Assembly: GCF_018986735.1 (NCBI RefSeq)
Contig: NZ_CP065521.1
Location: forward strand, 1,116,001-1,180,000
Reading direction: 5' to 3'
DNA length: 64,000 bases
From: Schaalia sp. 19OD2882
GTDB lineage: Bacteria > Actinomycetota > Actinomycetes > Actinomycetales > Actinomycetaceae
Part shown: one piece after another, positions 54,236 through 63,676 of the stretch
Layout of the letters: the number at the start of each line of letters is the position of its first letter
Position numbering within the stretch: the first letter of the stretch is position 1
Notes under the pieces: model-generated
Databases searched by the model: none
The model's input: only the letters and a program-made list of their open reading frames with translations
What the model was told of the DNA's origin: nothing
Position numbers and translations under genes: made by a program

Positions 54236-54727
54236 ATGACCCGCCGCACCCTTGTCGTCGTCCGCCACGCCCACGCCGTCGGTCACAGCCACGGCGGTGA
54301 CCACGCCAGGGCCCTGAGCCCCGCCGGCCGCGACCAGGCGGCCGGACTCGGGCTGCGCCTGGCCGCAGAACTGCCTGTCGTCGACCAGGCGGCGGTCTCC
54401 GACGCCGTGCGGGCCGTGCAGACCTACGAGGGGCTCACCCGGACGCTGCGCGTGCGCCGGGGGTGGGCGGACCGGGAACTCTACGACGCGGGCCCGCGCC
54501 ACGTCCTGCGTCTGGCCCGCGCCTTCGAGGGCGAGGTCGCCATGGTCGTCGGCCACGAACCCACCATTTCCGGCGTCGGGCGGCTCCTGGCCAGGGACGA
54601 GGACGTCGACCTCGTCCGTGGGGGAGTGGGCACCGCCACCGCACTGCTGCTCGACTTCGACGGAGCGTGGCAGGACCTCGCTCCGGGAATGTGCTCCCTA
54701 CGTGTCATCCACGAGGAGCGACGCTGA
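54236..54727 (+). CDS. SixA-like phosphohistidine phosphatase
   Basis: A 163-residue histidine phosphatase, shorter than the one at 52388 and close to SixA in size. It starts LVVVRHAHAVGH (about 5-16), giving the RHA form of the phospho-histidine motif. The second histidine sits in VVGHEPTISGVGRLL (about 104-118). SixA dephosphorylates histidine phosphotransfer domains in enteric bacteria; actinobacterial targets are not known. The start is 7 nt after a -10-like box. It is a separate gene between the SatD pair and yebC. Confidence 0.87.
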   Translation: MTRRTLVVVRHAHAVGHSHGGDHARALSPAGRDQAAGLGLRLAAELPVVDQAAVSDAVRAVQTYEGLTRTLRVRRGWADRELYDAGPRHVLRLARAFEGEVAMVVGHEPTISGVGRLLARDEDVDLVRGGVGTATALLLDFDGAWQDLAPGMCSLRVIHEERR

Positions 54728-54798
54728 CCGGCGGCCCTGCGTGGCGCTTCACTTCCACACGCTGCGAACCTGCGACGCAGAGCCGAGGACGCACTCGC

Positions 54799-54804
54799 TA
54801 GACT
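54799..54804 (+). promoter_or_regulatory. -10 box (TAGACT) of yebC
   Basis: TAGACT lies 37 bp before the ATG at 54842. The leader carries CAGGGAGAA as ribosome binding site. Confidence 0.45.
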
Positions 54805-54841
54805 GTGCCAGTACCAATCCACCCCGTGACAGGGAGAACTG

Positions 54842-55603
54842 ATGTCGGGACACTCCAAGTGGGCCACCACCAAGCACAAGAAGGCTGCCATCGACGCCAA
54901 GCGCGGCAAGCTCTTCGCGCGACTCATCAAGAACATCGAGGTGGCGGCACGAACCGGAGGCGGTGACCCCGCAGGAAACCCGACCCTCTTCGACGCCATC
55001 CAGAAGGCCAAGAAGAACTCGGTCCCCGCAGACAACATCGACCGTGCCGTCAAGCGTGGCTCCGGCGCCGAGGCCGGCGGAGCCAACTACGAGACGATCA
55101 TGTACGAGGGCTACGGGCCCGGCGGCGTCGCCTTCTACGTCGAGTGCCTCACCGACAACCGCAACCGCGCCGCCTCCGACGTGCGCCTGGCCTTCACACG
55201 CTCCGGTGGCTCCATGGCCGACCCCGGCTCCGTCGCCTTCCTCTTCTCGCGCCGCGGCGTCATCGAGGTGCCCGCCGGTGAGGGAGTGGACGAGGACGCC
55301 ATCATGGAGGCCGTCCTGGAGGCCGGCGCCGAAGAGGTCGAGGACCTGGGCGAAGGCTTCGTCATCGAATGCGCACCCACCGACCTGGTCCCCGTGCGCA
55401 GCGCCCTGCAGGCCGTCGGCATCGACTACGACTCCGCCGAAGTCCAGTTCGTGGCCGCCACCGAGGTGGAGCTGGACCTGGACGGTGTCACCAAGGTCAA
55501 CAAGCTCATCGACGCCCTGGACGACTCCGACGACGTGCAGAACGTCTACCACAACATGACCATGTCGGACGAGGTCCGTGCGGCATTCGAGGAAGAGGAG
55601 TGA
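54842..55603 (+). CDS. yebC: YebC/PmpR family protein
   Basis: TACO1/YebC-family protein of 253 residues. The family has been described both as a DNA-binding regulator and as a factor easing ribosome stalling at proline stretches; this one cannot be told apart by sequence. The hallmark N-terminus [19 protein letters not shown] (2-20) is intact, as are [26 protein letters not shown] and [11 protein letters not shown] regions. The C-terminal 12 residues are acidic. AGGGAG precedes the ATG. It is the first gene of the run into pdxS, which starts 2 nt after its stop. Confidence 0.95.
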   Translation: MSGHSKWATTKHKKAAIDAKRGKLFARLIKNIEVAARTGGGDPAGNPTLFDAIQKAKKNSVPADNIDRAVKRGSGAEAGGANYETIMYEGYGPGGVAFYVECLTDNRNRAASDVRLAFTRSGGSMADPGSVAFLFSRRGVIEVPAGEGVDEDAIMEAVLEAGAEEVEDLGEGFVIECAPTDLVPVRSALQAVGIDYDSAEVQFVAATEVELDLDGVTKVNKLIDALDDSDDVQNVYHNMTMSDEVRAAFEEEE

Positions 55604-55605
55604 CC

Positions 55606-56505
55606 ATGGCCGAAACCACTGCACCCGAGGTCGGCACCTCCCGCGTCAAGCGCGGCATGGCGCAGATGCTCAAGGGCGGCGTCATCATGGACGTCGTCAC
55701 GCCCGACCAGGCGAAGATCGCCGAGGACGCGGGCGCGGTGGCCGTCATGGCTCTGGAACGCGTCCCGGCCGACATCCGCGCCCAGGGCGGTGTGGCCCGC
55801 ATGTCGGACCCGGACCTCATCGAAGGCATCATCGACGCAGTGTCCATCCCCGTCATGGCCAAGGCCCGCATCGGCCACTTCGTCGAGGCCCAGGTCCTCC
55901 AGTCCCTGGGAGTCGACTACATCGACGAGTCCGAGGTCCTCACCCCCGCCGACTACGCCAACCACATCGACAAGTGGGCATTCACCGTCCCCTTCGTGTG
56001 CGGCGCCACCAACCTGGGTGAGGCCCTGCGCCGCATCACCGAAGGTGCGGCAATGATCCGCTCCAAGGGTGAGGCCGGCACCGGGGACGTCTCCAACGCC
56101 ACCACCCACATGCGCAGGATCCGCGACGAGATCCGTCGCCTGACATCCCTTCCCGAGGACGAGCTCTACGTGGCCGCCAAGGAACTCCAGGCCCCCTACG
56201 ACCTGGTCGCCGAGGTCGCCCGCGAAGGCCGCCTGCCCGTCGTCCTGTTCACCGCAGGCGGCATCGCCACTCCTGCCGACGCCGCCATGATGATGCAGCT
56301 GGGCGCCGAAGGCGTCTTCGTCGGCTCGGGCATCTTCAAGTCGGGCGATCCCGCAAAGCGCGCTGCGGCCATCGTCAAGGCCACTGCCTTCCACGACGAC
56401 CCCAAGGTCATCGCGGAGGTCTCTCGCGGCCTGGGCGAGGCCATGGTCGGCATCAACGTCGACGAGGTGCCCGTCTCACACCGACTTGCGGAGCGCGGAT
56501 GGTGA
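55606..56505 (+). CDS. pdxS: Pyridoxal 5'-phosphate synthase lyase subunit
   Basis: Builds pyridoxal 5'-phosphate from ribose 5-phosphate, glyceraldehyde 3-phosphate and ammonia delivered by PdxT. The 299 residues form a TIM barrel. [15 protein letters not shown] and the catalytic-lysine segment [14 protein letters not shown] (about 83-96) are present, with the second lysine in [23 protein letters not shown] lies before the ATG, and the stop overlaps pdxT by 7 nt. The pdxS-pdxT pair is complete, so the cell can make vitamin B6 without pdxB/pdxA. Confidence 0.97.
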   Translation: MAETTAPEVGTSRVKRGMAQMLKGGVIMDVVTPDQAKIAEDAGAVAVMALERVPADIRAQGGVARMSDPDLIEGIIDAVSIPVMAKARIGHFVEAQVLQSLGVDYIDESEVLTPADYANHIDKWAFTVPFVCGATNLGEALRRITEGAAMIRSKGEAGTGDVSNATTHMRRIRDEIRRLTSLPEDELYVAAKELQAPYDLVAEVAREGRLPVVLFTAGGIATPADAAMMMQLGAEGVFVGSGIFKSGDPAKRAAAIVKATAFHDDPKVIAEVSRGLGEAMVGINVDEVPVSHRLAERGW

Positions 56506-57089
56506 CCATCGGGGTCCTCGCCCTGCAGGGTGACGTGACCGAACACGTGCGGGCGCTGGAGGATTCCGGCGCCCGCGCCGTGTCGGTGCGCCGCAGGAGC
56601 GAATTGGACGAGGTCGACGCCCTGGTCATCCCCGGCGGAGAGTCGACGACCATCTCGAAGCTGCTGCTCGCCTTCGACATGTTCGACCCGGTGGCGAGGA
56701 GGATCCACTCGGGCATGCCCGTGTGGGGCACCTGCGCGGGCATGATCATGCTGGCCCGCGAGGTCCTCGACGGGCGCGAGGACCAGCGCTCCTTCGCGGC
56801 GTTGGACGTGACCGTGCGCCGCAACGCCTTCGGCCGGCAGGTCGACTCCTACGAGGAGGACCTGGATGTCGTCGGATTGGAAGCCCCTTTCCACGCCGTC
56901 TTCATCCGCGCCCCGTGGGTCGAGAGGGTCGGCGAGGGCGTCCAGGTGCTGGCCAGGGCGGCAAACCGCAAGGACGGGCCGGTGGTGGCCGTGAGATCCG
57001 GCTCGGTCATGGCCACCTCCTTCCACCCCGAGGTCGGTGGGGACGACCGGCTGCACCGTCTCTTCGTGGACCTGGTCCGAGGGCAGTGA
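56499..57089 (+). CDS. pdxT: Pyridoxal 5'-phosphate synthase glutaminase subunit
   Basis: Class I glutamine amidotransferase that feeds ammonia to PdxS. The 196 residues contain [14 protein letters not shown] (about 46-59), the nucleophile GTCAGMIM (about 77-84), and the catalytic His/Glu in [10 protein letters not shown]. The ATG overlaps the pdxS stop by 7 nt. The ruvC gene follows 9 nt after its stop. Size and motifs are normal. Confidence 0.96.
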   Translation: MVTIGVLALQGDVTEHVRALEDSGARAVSVRRRSELDEVDALVIPGGESTTISKLLLAFDMFDPVARRIHSGMPVWGTCAGMIMLAREVLDGREDQRSFAALDVTVRRNAFGRQVDSYEEDLDVVGLEAPFHAVFIRAPWVERVGEGVQVLARAANRKDGPVVAVRSGSVMATSFHPEVGGDDRLHRLFVDLVRGQ

Positions 57090-57098
57090 GGCACGGCT

Positions 57099-57728
57099 TT
57101 GCGCGTCATGGGAATCGACCCGGGTCTGACCCGATGCGGTCTGGCCGTGGTGGACGTGGACCTGTCCAGGAAGGCGCACCTGGTCCACGTCGAGGTGGCC
57201 CGCACGGACAAGGACCTGGCCACCCACTTCCGCCTGCGTGGAGTCGCCGACGCCATTGATCGCGTCATCGCCGGCCACCGGCCGGAAGTGGTCGCCATCG
57301 AAAGGGTCTTCGCCCAGGACAACCTCCAGTCGGTGACCACCACCATGCAGGTCATGGGCGCGGCCATGACCTGCGTGGGGCGTGCAGGGCTTCCGCTGGC
57401 CGTCCACACCCCCTCCGAGGTCAAGACCGCCGTCACCGGCAACGGCCGAGCCGAGAAGGCCCAGGTCCAACACATGGTGGCACGCATCCTCGGACTTGCC
57501 GACGTCCCGCGACCGGCCGATGCCGCGGACGCACTGGCCATCGCCATCTGCCATGCATGGCGGGGAACCGGGTTGCTCGGTTCGGGCGACGACTCCAGCG
57601 TGAGCGTGTCCCTGTCCGGGCGGGTCAACGCCCGGGGCGAGATGACCCCGGCGCAGCTCGCTTGGACCCGGGCGCAAGCCGCGCAACGCCGCACCGGCGC
57701 CGTCGATCCGCGCCGCAGACGCGGGTAG
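57099..57728 (+). CDS. ruvC: Crossover junction endodeoxyribonuclease RuvC
   Basis: Holliday-junction resolvase, 209 residues. It starts at TTG to give MRVMGIDPGLTRCG, matching the usual MRVLGIDPGLTRCG start of the family; an ATG at 57108 would cut off the first strand. The catalytic acids are Asp in GIDPG, Glu in AIERVF, and the later acidic cluster in PADAADALAIAICH. Its extra 35 C-terminal residues are basic and probably disordered. It precedes ruvA by 77 bp, a leader that contains an inverted repeat. Confidence 0.95.
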   Translation: MRVMGIDPGLTRCGLAVVDVDLSRKAHLVHVEVARTDKDLATHFRLRGVADAIDRVIAGHRPEVVAIERVFAQDNLQSVTTTMQVMGAAMTCVGRAGLPLAVHTPSEVKTAVTGNGRAEKAQVQHMVARILGLADVPRPADAADALAIAICHAWRGTGLLGSGDDSSVSVSLSGRVNARGEMTPAQLAWTRAQAAQRRTGAVDPRRRRG

Positions 57729-57730
57729 GG

Positions 57731-57783
57731 TAGTACAGGTGTTCGCCCTTGCGTCCCGGGCGGACTCGACACGACCGGGACGC
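57731..57783 (+). promoter_or_regulatory. Leader of ruvA: possible LexA-like half match and a 9-bp inverted repeat
   Basis: AGTACAGGTGTTCG (57732-57745) is one base away from the core GAACNNNNGTTC of actinobacterial SOS boxes. GCGTCCCGG (57751-57759) pairs perfectly with CCGGGACGC (57775-57783) around 15 bases. Both lie between ruvC and ruvA. Confidence 0.35.
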
Positions 57784-57805
57784 ACTGTGCAGAGCGGAGG
57801 ACGGC

Positions 57806-58420
57806 GTGATCGCGCAACTCAAGGGCACCGTCGAGCACGTGGGTCTGGACGAGGTCGTCCTGCTCGTGGGAGGCATGGGCTTCCGTGTCCTGGTCACCCC
57901 CGCGCACGCCGCCGAGGTGCAGGTCGGCAGTGAGGTCACCGTGCACACCTGCCTGGTCGTGCGCGAAGACTCCATGACCCTGTTCGCCTTCCGCAGTGCG
58001 GACGAGCGCCTGGTCTTCGAAAAGCTCCAGACGGTCAGCGGCATCGGCCCGCGGATCGCGTTGGCTGCCCTCGCAGTCCTGATCCCCGACGACCTGCGCC
58101 GCGCGGTGTCCACTTCGGACGTGGCCGCCCTGCAGAGGATTCCCGGAGTCGGCAAGAAGTCGGCCCAGCGCATGGTCCTGGAGATCGGCGACAAACTGGG
58201 GGTTGCCGCATCTCTTGCCTCCGGCCAGGCCACCGGTGCCACCGCAGGCGCCCCCGCCCCCGGCGCCGTGGAGGCAGAGGTCCGTGCCGCCCTCATCCAG
58301 CTCGGATGGACCGAGGGTGTGGTCTCCAAGACCCTGGAGTCGATGGACACCGGGGCGATGAACGCCTCGCAACTGCTGCGTGCCGCCCTGGTGGCCCTGG
58401 GAGGAAACCGTGGACGCTGA
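57806..58420 (+). CDS. ruvA: Holliday junction branch migration protein RuvA
   Basis: Tetrameric protein that binds Holliday junctions and recruits RuvB. The 204 residues show the OB-fold N-terminal domain (about 1-65, [20 protein letters not shown]). Two helix-hairpin-helix motifs follow ([16 protein letters not shown] and [15 protein letters not shown]), then an Ala/Gly/Pro linker and the C-terminal RuvB-binding domain. The GTG at 57806 has GGAGG upstream. The stop overlaps ruvB by 11 nt, so ruvA and ruvB are coupled. Confidence 0.96.
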   Translation: MIAQLKGTVEHVGLDEVVLLVGGMGFRVLVTPAHAAEVQVGSEVTVHTCLVVREDSMTLFAFRSADERLVFEKLQTVSGIGPRIALAALAVLIPDDLRRAVSTSDVAALQRIPGVGKKSAQRMVLEIGDKLGVAASLASGQATGATAGAPAPGAVEAEVRAALIQLGWTEGVVSKTLESMDTGAMNASQLLRAALVALGGNRGR

Positions 58421-59447
58421 CGACCTGGCGGAGGACATGCGCATCGTCGCCCCCGACGCGGGCGAACTCGAACGTGCCGCCGAAGCGGCGCTGCGGCCCA
58501 AACGCCTGGCCGAGTTCGTCGGACAGGCCAAGGTGCGTGACCAGTTGCAACTGGTCCTGGACGCCGCGCGCGGCAGGGCGGTGCCCTCCGACCACGTCCT
58601 GCTCGCGGGCCCGCCGGGTCTGGGCAAGACCACCTTGGCCATGATCATCGCCGCTGAGATGGGCACCTCGCTTCGCTTGACTTCCGGGCCTGCGATCCAG
58701 CACGCCGGAGACCTGGCCGCGATCCTGTCGGGTCTGCAGGAAGGCGATGTCCTCTTCATCGACGAGATCCACCGTCTGGCCCGCACCGCCGAGGAGATGC
58801 TCTACCTGGCGATGGAGGACTTCCGCGTGGACGTGGTCATCGGCAAGGGGCCCGGGGCCACATCGATCCCCCTGACCCTGCCGCCCTTCACGGTGGTCGG
58901 GGCGACGACGCGCTCTGGCCTGCTGCCCGCACCCCTTCGTGACCGATTCGGTTTCACGGCGCATCTGGAGTTCTACGAGACCGAGGAACTCGAATCCGTC
59001 GTCCGCAGGTCGGCGGAGCTTCTCGGCGCCGAGATCGCCGCCCCCGCGGCCCACGAGATCGCCTCACGCTCTCGCGGTACTCCACGCATCGCGAACCGCC
59101 TGCTGCGCCGTGTCGTCGATTTCGCCCAGGTCAGGGGAGACGGTTCACTGTCCTTGGAGGCCGCCCGCGGGGCCCTCACCCTGTTCGAGGTCGACGCCCG
59201 CGGTTTGGACCGCCTGGACCGTGCGGTGCTCGAAGCCGTGTGCACCCGCTTCGGGGGAGGACCTGTGGGCCTGACCACCCTTGCCGTGACCGTCGGTGAA
59301 GAGGCCGAGACCGTCGAGACGGTCGCCGAACCGTACCTCGTGCGCGAGGGATTCCTCGTGCGCACCACCAGGGGGCGTGCGGCGACTCCGGCAGCCTGGT
59401 CCCACTTGGGTCTGACCCCACCGGCCGAATCGACGCTGTTCAACTGA
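58410..59447 (+). CDS. ruvB: Holliday junction branch migration helicase RuvB
   Basis: AAA+ motor of the RuvABC complex, 345 residues. It has Walker [12 protein letters not shown] (about 67-77), Walker [10 protein letters not shown], sensor 1 [10 protein letters not shown], the arginine finger region APLRDRFGF, and the C-terminal winged helix ([15 protein letters not shown]). GAGGAAACC lies before the GTG, which overlaps ruvA. It completes a ruvC-ruvA-ruvB locus in the usual order. Confidence 0.97.
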   Translation: MDADDLAEDMRIVAPDAGELERAAEAALRPKRLAEFVGQAKVRDQLQLVLDAARGRAVPSDHVLLAGPPGLGKTTLAMIIAAEMGTSLRLTSGPAIQHAGDLAAILSGLQEGDVLFIDEIHRLARTAEEMLYLAMEDFRVDVVIGKGPGATSIPLTLPPFTVVGATTRSGLLPAPLRDRFGFTAHLEFYETEELESVVRRSAELLGAEIAAPAAHEIASRSRGTPRIANRLLRRVVDFAQVRGDGSLSLEAARGALTLFEVDARGLDRLDRAVLEAVCTRFGGGPVGLTTLAVTVGEEAETVETVAEPYLVREGFLVRTTRGRAATPAAWSHLGLTPPAESTLFN

Positions 59448-59509
59448 CACGGGTTCTCGGATGGGTGGACCCGCTGGAGCGGCTTTGCGTCGCACCGCGT
59501 CTCGGGCAC

Positions 59510-59515
59510 TAGAAT
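59510..59515 (+). promoter_or_regulatory. -10 box (TAGAAT) of yajC
   Basis: TAGAAT lies 45 bp before the GTG at 59561. A TTGCGT sequence 19 bp upstream could be the -35. Confidence 0.35.
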
Positions 59516-59560
59516 GCGATGGGCGTGCGTGCGCACGTCCCGTTGACGAAAGAGGCTCAG

Positions 59561-59953
59561 GTGGCACAGTTCTTCCAAACGTACGGCACGTACATCGTCC
59601 TGGGAGCCGTGCTCCTCGGCCTCATGTGGTGGTCGAGCAACAGTCGCAAGCGCATGGAGGCCCAGCGGGCCGAACGTGAGGCGAAGATGCTCGCCGACCT
59701 CACGCCCGGCGCCTGGGTGAAGACCGTTTTCGGTTTCTGGGGACGCTACGTCGACACCGACGGTGACATCGTCATCCTCGAAACGGCCGACGGCACCGAG
59801 ACCTACTGGGAGAAGAAGACCATCCAGGAAGTCGGCACACCCCCCTTCGCATCCGACTCGCACGAGGACGCCTCCGTCGAGGCCGCCGACGAGGACGAGG
59901 ACGAGGAAACCGTTCTCGGCCTCGACAAGCCCGAGAACGACCTGAAGAACTGA
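59561..59953 (+). CDS. yajC: Preprotein translocase subunit YajC
   Basis: Small accessory protein of the SecDF complex, 130 residues. One membrane helix (about 10-26, YIVLGAVLLGLMWWSS) is followed by a basic RKRMEAQRAERE helix, then the YajC core DLTPGAWVKTVFGFWGRYV. The last 35 residues are acidic. The GTG start has AGAGG upstream. It lies 36 bp before secD, as in most actinobacteria. There is no clear break in function from the family. Confidence 0.92.
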   Translation: MAQFFQTYGTYIVLGAVLLGLMWWSSNSRKRMEAQRAEREAKMLADLTPGAWVKTVFGFWGRYVDTDGDIVILETADGTETYWEKKTIQEVGTPPFASDSHEDASVEAADEDEDEETVLGLDKPENDLKN

Positions 59954-59989
59954 CACGTCCCTGCGGGACGAACGAAAGCGGACAGACAC

Positions 59990-62005
59990 GTGGCTAGCAA
60001 CAGACGACACCCCCTGCGCGCGCTCCTGACACTGGTCGTCCTCTCCGTCATCGGAGTGGGTGCCCTCGTCATCGGGAACGTCACCGGCAACGGGGCGTCA
60101 TACACCCCCAAACTCGCGCTCGACCTCGAAGGCGGCACCCAACTCATCCTGACCCCCGTGTCGACCGAGCAGAGTGGTCGGGCGGTCACCGAGGCCGACA
60201 TCGCCGAGGCGATCAACATCATCCGCTCGCGCGTCGACGCCTCGGGCGTGGCCGAGGCGGAAATCACCTCATTGGGCCAGGAGAACATCGTCGTGGCCAT
60301 CCCGGGTAGACCCTCGCAGGAGACCCTGGACCTCATCCGCTCCTCCTCGCAGATGAACTTCCGTCCGGTCCTCCAGATCGTCCAGGCCACCACCCAGGTG
60401 CCCGTGACCGCCACACCCTCCGTCAACGCCTCCGGAGCCCAGTCGGGCCAGGCCCCCCAGTCCGCAGCTGCCAACACCACCGAGCAGTCCGGACAGTCCG
60501 CTGCCGCTGAGCAGTCCGGTGCCGGCGCCCAGAGCGGCGACACCGCCCAGTCGTTCCGCGTCGTCCAGAACGTCCTTCCCGAAGACCAGGCCACCAAGCT
60601 GGCCGACAGGAACCAGGACGGCACACTGGCCGATGCGCCCCAGTCGACCCCTGCGAACAACTCCGACATGTCGTGGGTGACCGAGAAGGCCCTCTTCGAC
60701 CTGTACACACTGGACTGCACCAAGCCCGGCCGGGTCGAAGGTGCCGCTGACAAGCCCTACGCCGCCTGTGACGACTCCGGTCAGATCAAGTACCTGCTCG
60801 GTCCCGTGGACGTCTCGGGCGCGAACCTCGACAAGGCTGCGGCGGGACTGGGCACCAACAGCCAGGGCCAGCCCACCGGTGAGTGGGTGGTCAGCCTGCA
60901 ATTCGACGCCGAGGGAACCAAGGCCTTCGCCGCGTCCTCACAGACCCTCTTCGGATTCCAGAAGAGCGATCCCGAAGGGGGAGCGGCCTTCGGCAGTCCC
61001 GACCGCAACCACTTCGCCGTGGTCCTGGACGGAAAGGTCATCACGGCGCCGTCCATGAACGCCATCATCTCCACCGGCATGGCGGAGATCTCCGGGTCCT
61101 TCACGGCGGCCTCGGCGACGGCCCTGGCCAACCAGCTGAGTTTCGGCTCCCTGCCGTTGAACTTCGAGGTCCAGTCCGAACAGCAGATCTCGGCAACTCT
61201 GGGCTCGGAGCACCTGGAAAAGGGCCTGTGGGCCGGCCTCATCGGCCTCATCCTGGTGGTCGCCTACCTGCTGTGGCAGTACCGCGGTCTGTCGATCGTG
61301 GCCACCGGGTCGCTGCTCGTGGCGGCCTTCCTCACCTACCTCGTCATCACACTGCTGTCGTGGACCATGGGGTACCGGCTGTCGCTTGCGGGTATCGCGG
61401 GCCTGATCGTCGCCGTGGGTGTGACGGCGGACTCCTTCATCGTCTACTTCGAACGCATCCGTGACGAAGTGCGCGACGGACGCCCGCTGCTCGCCGCAGT
61501 CTCAGAGGGCTGGGACCGTGCCAAACGGACGATCATCGTCTCCGACGCAGTGAACCTGGTCGCCGCAGTCGTGCTCTACGTGCTCGCGGTGGGCGGCGTG
61601 CAGGGCTTCGCATTCACCCTGGGTGTGACCACCGTGGTCGACCTCTTCGTCATCTTCCTCTTCACCCACCCCGTCATGGAACTCCTCATCCGTACGGAGT
61701 TCTTCGGTGGAGGGCACAAACTCTCCGGCCTCGACCCGGAGCACTTGGGAGCCAAGAACGCCCTCGTCTACGCCGGACGTGGCCGCTTCACCACGGCAGG
61801 AGTCCGGGCCGCTGCCCGCGAGAAGGGTGCCTCGGTCGAGGATGCCCTGTCGGTCGAGGACCGCCCCATGTCCTTGGCGGAGCGCCGCCGCGCCGAACGT
61901 GAGGCCGCCACCGCCTCCACCGCGGCCGCCTCCGTCGCCACCGAGGAGACACTTGGAGGCGTCGAGGATTCCGAGCAGGTCCAGAAGGAGGACGAGCAAC
62001 GATGA
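59990..62005 (+). CDS. secD: Protein translocase subunit SecD
   Basis: Uses the proton motive force with SecF to complete export through SecYEG. The 671 residues have an N-terminal membrane helix (about 12-32), the SecD motif LDLEGGTQLILT (about 44-55), and a large outside domain. Six-helix membrane topology includes the RND motif GLIVAVGVTADSFIVYFERI. A low-complexity insert of about 50 residues (about 137-190) rich in Ser, Gln and Ala lies in the outside domain. The C-terminal 80 residues are polar and probably disordered. The start is a GTG with a weak ribosome binding site. It overlaps secF (ATGA). Confidence 0.95.
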   Translation: MASNRRHPLRALLTLVVLSVIGVGALVIGNVTGNGASYTPKLALDLEGGTQLILTPVSTEQSGRAVTEADIAEAINIIRSRVDASGVAEAEITSLGQENIVVAIPGRPSQETLDLIRSSSQMNFRPVLQIVQATTQVPVTATPSVNASGAQSGQAPQSAAANTTEQSGQSAAAEQSGAGAQSGDTAQSFRVVQNVLPEDQATKLADRNQDGTLADAPQSTPANNSDMSWVTEKALFDLYTLDCTKPGRVEGAADKPYAACDDSGQIKYLLGPVDVSGANLDKAAAGLGTNSQGQPTGEWVVSLQFDAEGTKAFAASSQTLFGFQKSDPEGGAAFGSPDRNHFAVVLDGKVITAPSMNAIISTGMAEISGSFTAASATALANQLSFGSLPLNFEVQSEQQISATLGSEHLEKGLWAGLIGLILVVAYLLWQYRGLSIVATGSLLVAAFLTYLVITLLSWTMGYRLSLAGIAGLIVAVGVTADSFIVYFERIRDEVRDGRPLLAAVSEGWDRAKRTIIVSDAVNLVAAVVLYVLAVGGVQGFAFTLGVTTVVDLFVIFLFTHPVMELLIRTEFFGGGHKLSGLDPEHLGAKNALVYAGRGRFTTAGVRAAAREKGASVEDALSVEDRPMSLAERRRAEREAATASTAAASVATEETLGGVEDSEQVQKEDEQR

Positions 62006-63072
62006 TGAGCTTCGCCCAGTGGGGCAATGCCCTGTACGCGGGGGACAAGTCGTACCCCATCGTCCCCAACCGCAAGATCTTCGTCGGTGTCTCCGGAGCG
62101 ATCGTCCTGCTGTCCTTCGTCCTCATGGCCGTACTGGGCATCCAGCGCTCCATCGAGTTCACCGGGGGCTCGCAGTTCACGGTCGTCGGTTCCGCAGTGA
62201 CCACCCAGCAGATCGCGGTCGACGCCGTCAAGGGCACGGGCCTGGCCTCCGAAGTCAAGGTCTCCAACGTCGGTACCGACGGCATCCGTGTCCAGACCGA
62301 GTCCCTGAGTTCTGCCGACACGGCGACCGTGCGCGACGCACTGGCCAAGGCCTACGAGGTGCCTGCCACCGACATCCAGTCCTCCTCCATCGGACCGTCC
62401 TGGGGCAAGGACGTGACATGGAAGGCCGCCCAATCGCTGGTCATCTTCCTCACGCTGGTGGCGGCCCTCATGGCGGTGTACTTCCGTTCGTGGACCATGG
62501 CCGCCTCGGCGATCATCGCCCTCGTGCACGACATCGTCGTCACCGTCGGCTTCTTCTCGCTGCTCCACGTGGAGATCTCACCGGCCACCGTCATCGGCTT
62601 CCTGACGATCCTCGGGTACTCCCTCTACGACACCGTCGTCGTCTTCGACAAGGTGCGTGAGCTGACCAGGGACATCGACGAGCAGAAGCGCTACACCTTC
62701 GCCGAACTGGTCAACCTGGCCGTCAACCAGACGATGGTGCGCTCCATCAACACCTCCGTGGTGGCTCTGCTGCCCGTGGGCGCGATCCTCGTCATCGGGT
62801 CCCTCCTTCTGGGAGCCGGCACTCTCACCGACATCTCACTTGCCCTGTTCATCGGCATGATCGCGGGAACCTATTCCTCGATCTTCATCGCCTCCCCGCT
62901 GCTCGTCATCTTCGAGGAAATGCGCGGCAGGCGGAGGGCCCATGACGAACTGGTCGCCGCCGAACGCACCCGCCACGGCCACACCACGGACGAGCCCGTC
63001 CGGGTGGCACCAGTGGTGCCGGGACGGCGCCTCGGCAACGAGAACCAGCCCAAGCGGAAGGGGCATCGCTGA
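62002..63072 (+). CDS. secF: Protein translocase subunit SecF
   Basis: Partner of SecD, 356 residues. An N-terminal helix (about 30-50) is followed by an outside domain with SIEFTGGSQFTVVG. Five further helices then include LVHDIVVTVGFFSLL and the conserved GYSLYDTVVVFDKVRE (about 206-221). The C-terminal 60 residues are basic and cytoplasmic. Two in-frame ATG codons start the gene; the first overlaps the secD stop by 4 nt. Its stop shares a base with apt (TGATG), so secD, secF and apt are one transcript. Confidence 0.96.
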   Translation: MMSFAQWGNALYAGDKSYPIVPNRKIFVGVSGAIVLLSFVLMAVLGIQRSIEFTGGSQFTVVGSAVTTQQIAVDAVKGTGLASEVKVSNVGTDGIRVQTESLSSADTATVRDALAKAYEVPATDIQSSSIGPSWGKDVTWKAAQSLVIFLTLVAALMAVYFRSWTMAASAIIALVHDIVVTVGFFSLLHVEISPATVIGFLTILGYSLYDTVVVFDKVRELTRDIDEQKRYTFAELVNLAVNQTMVRSINTSVVALLPVGAILVIGSLLLGAGTLTDISLALFIGMIAGTYSSIFIASPLLVIFEEMRGRRRAHDELVAAERTRHGHTTDEPVRVAPVVPGRRLGNENQPKRKGHR

Positions 63073-63611
63073 TGGCACACGAGTTCGGTGACCGCATTGC
63101 GCACCTGGTCACCTCGAACCTGCGTGAGATCCAGGACTTCCCGGAGCCGGGCGTCCTCTTCCGCGACATCACGCCCCTGTTGGCCAATGGACCCGCCTTC
63201 AAGGAGCTTGTCGACCTGCTTGCCGAGCACTACGAGGGTCGCATCGACGCCGTCGCCGGTCTGGAGTCGCGGGGCTTCGTCCTGGCGGCGCCCCTTGCCA
63301 CCACACTTGGCATCGGCATGCTCACCATCCGCAAGGCGGGAAAGCTTCCCGGCCCCGTGATCGGCGTGGACTACTGCCTGGAGTACGGGACGGCTCGCAT
63401 GGAACTGCGCCCCGACTCGGTCGAAGTGGGCTCTCGTGTGCTCGTCCTGGACGACGTGCTGGCCACCGGCGGCACGGCAGCGGCATCGGCCCAGCTCCTG
63501 CGTCAGGCCGGGGCCGAGGTGGTTGCCATCGCCGTCCTGCTGGAGCTCGAAGCGCTGGGCGGTCGTGCGCGCCTGGCTGGCGAAACCGTGGAGTCCGCCG
63601 TCGTCTTCTGA
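63072..63611 (+). CDS. apt: Adenine phosphoribosyltransferase
   Basis: Salvages adenine to AMP using PRPP. The 179 residues contain [18 protein letters not shown], typical of the APRT N-terminus (about 16-33), and the PRPP-binding motif [13 protein letters not shown] (about 123-135). The ATG shares a base with the secF stop. The order secD-secF-apt-rel is conserved in actinobacteria. A perfect hairpin follows. Confidence 0.96.
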   Translation: MAHEFGDRIAHLVTSNLREIQDFPEPGVLFRDITPLLANGPAFKELVDLLAEHYEGRIDAVAGLESRGFVLAAPLATTLGIGMLTIRKAGKLPGPVIGVDYCLEYGTARMELRPDSVEVGSRVLVLDDVLATGGTAAASAQLLRQAGAEVVAIAVLLELEALGGRARLAGETVESAVVF

Positions 63612-63626
63612 CCGGCCGGTCTCGTC

Positions 63627-63657
63627 GAGGCACCCGTGTGACCTGCACGGGTGCCTC
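63627..63657 (+). terminator. Hairpin terminator after apt
   Basis: A 12-bp perfect stem (63627-63638 with 63646-63657) closes the loop TGACCTG. No T-run follows, and the rel -10 box begins 8 bp later. Confidence 0.7.
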
Positions 63658-63664
63658 ACGCGCA

Positions 63665-63670
63665 TATCAT
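63665..63670 (+). promoter_or_regulatory. -10 box (TATCAT) of rel, leaderless arrangement
   Basis: TATCAT is followed by GGGGCA and the ATG at 63677. Confidence 0.5.
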
Positions 63671-63676
63671 GGGGCA

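Noticed and set aside
56849..58786. A 645-codon minus-strand frame opposite pdxT-ruvCAB
   Set aside because: It spans several conserved genes on the other strand and shows Ser/Arg-rich composition typical of a shadow frame.
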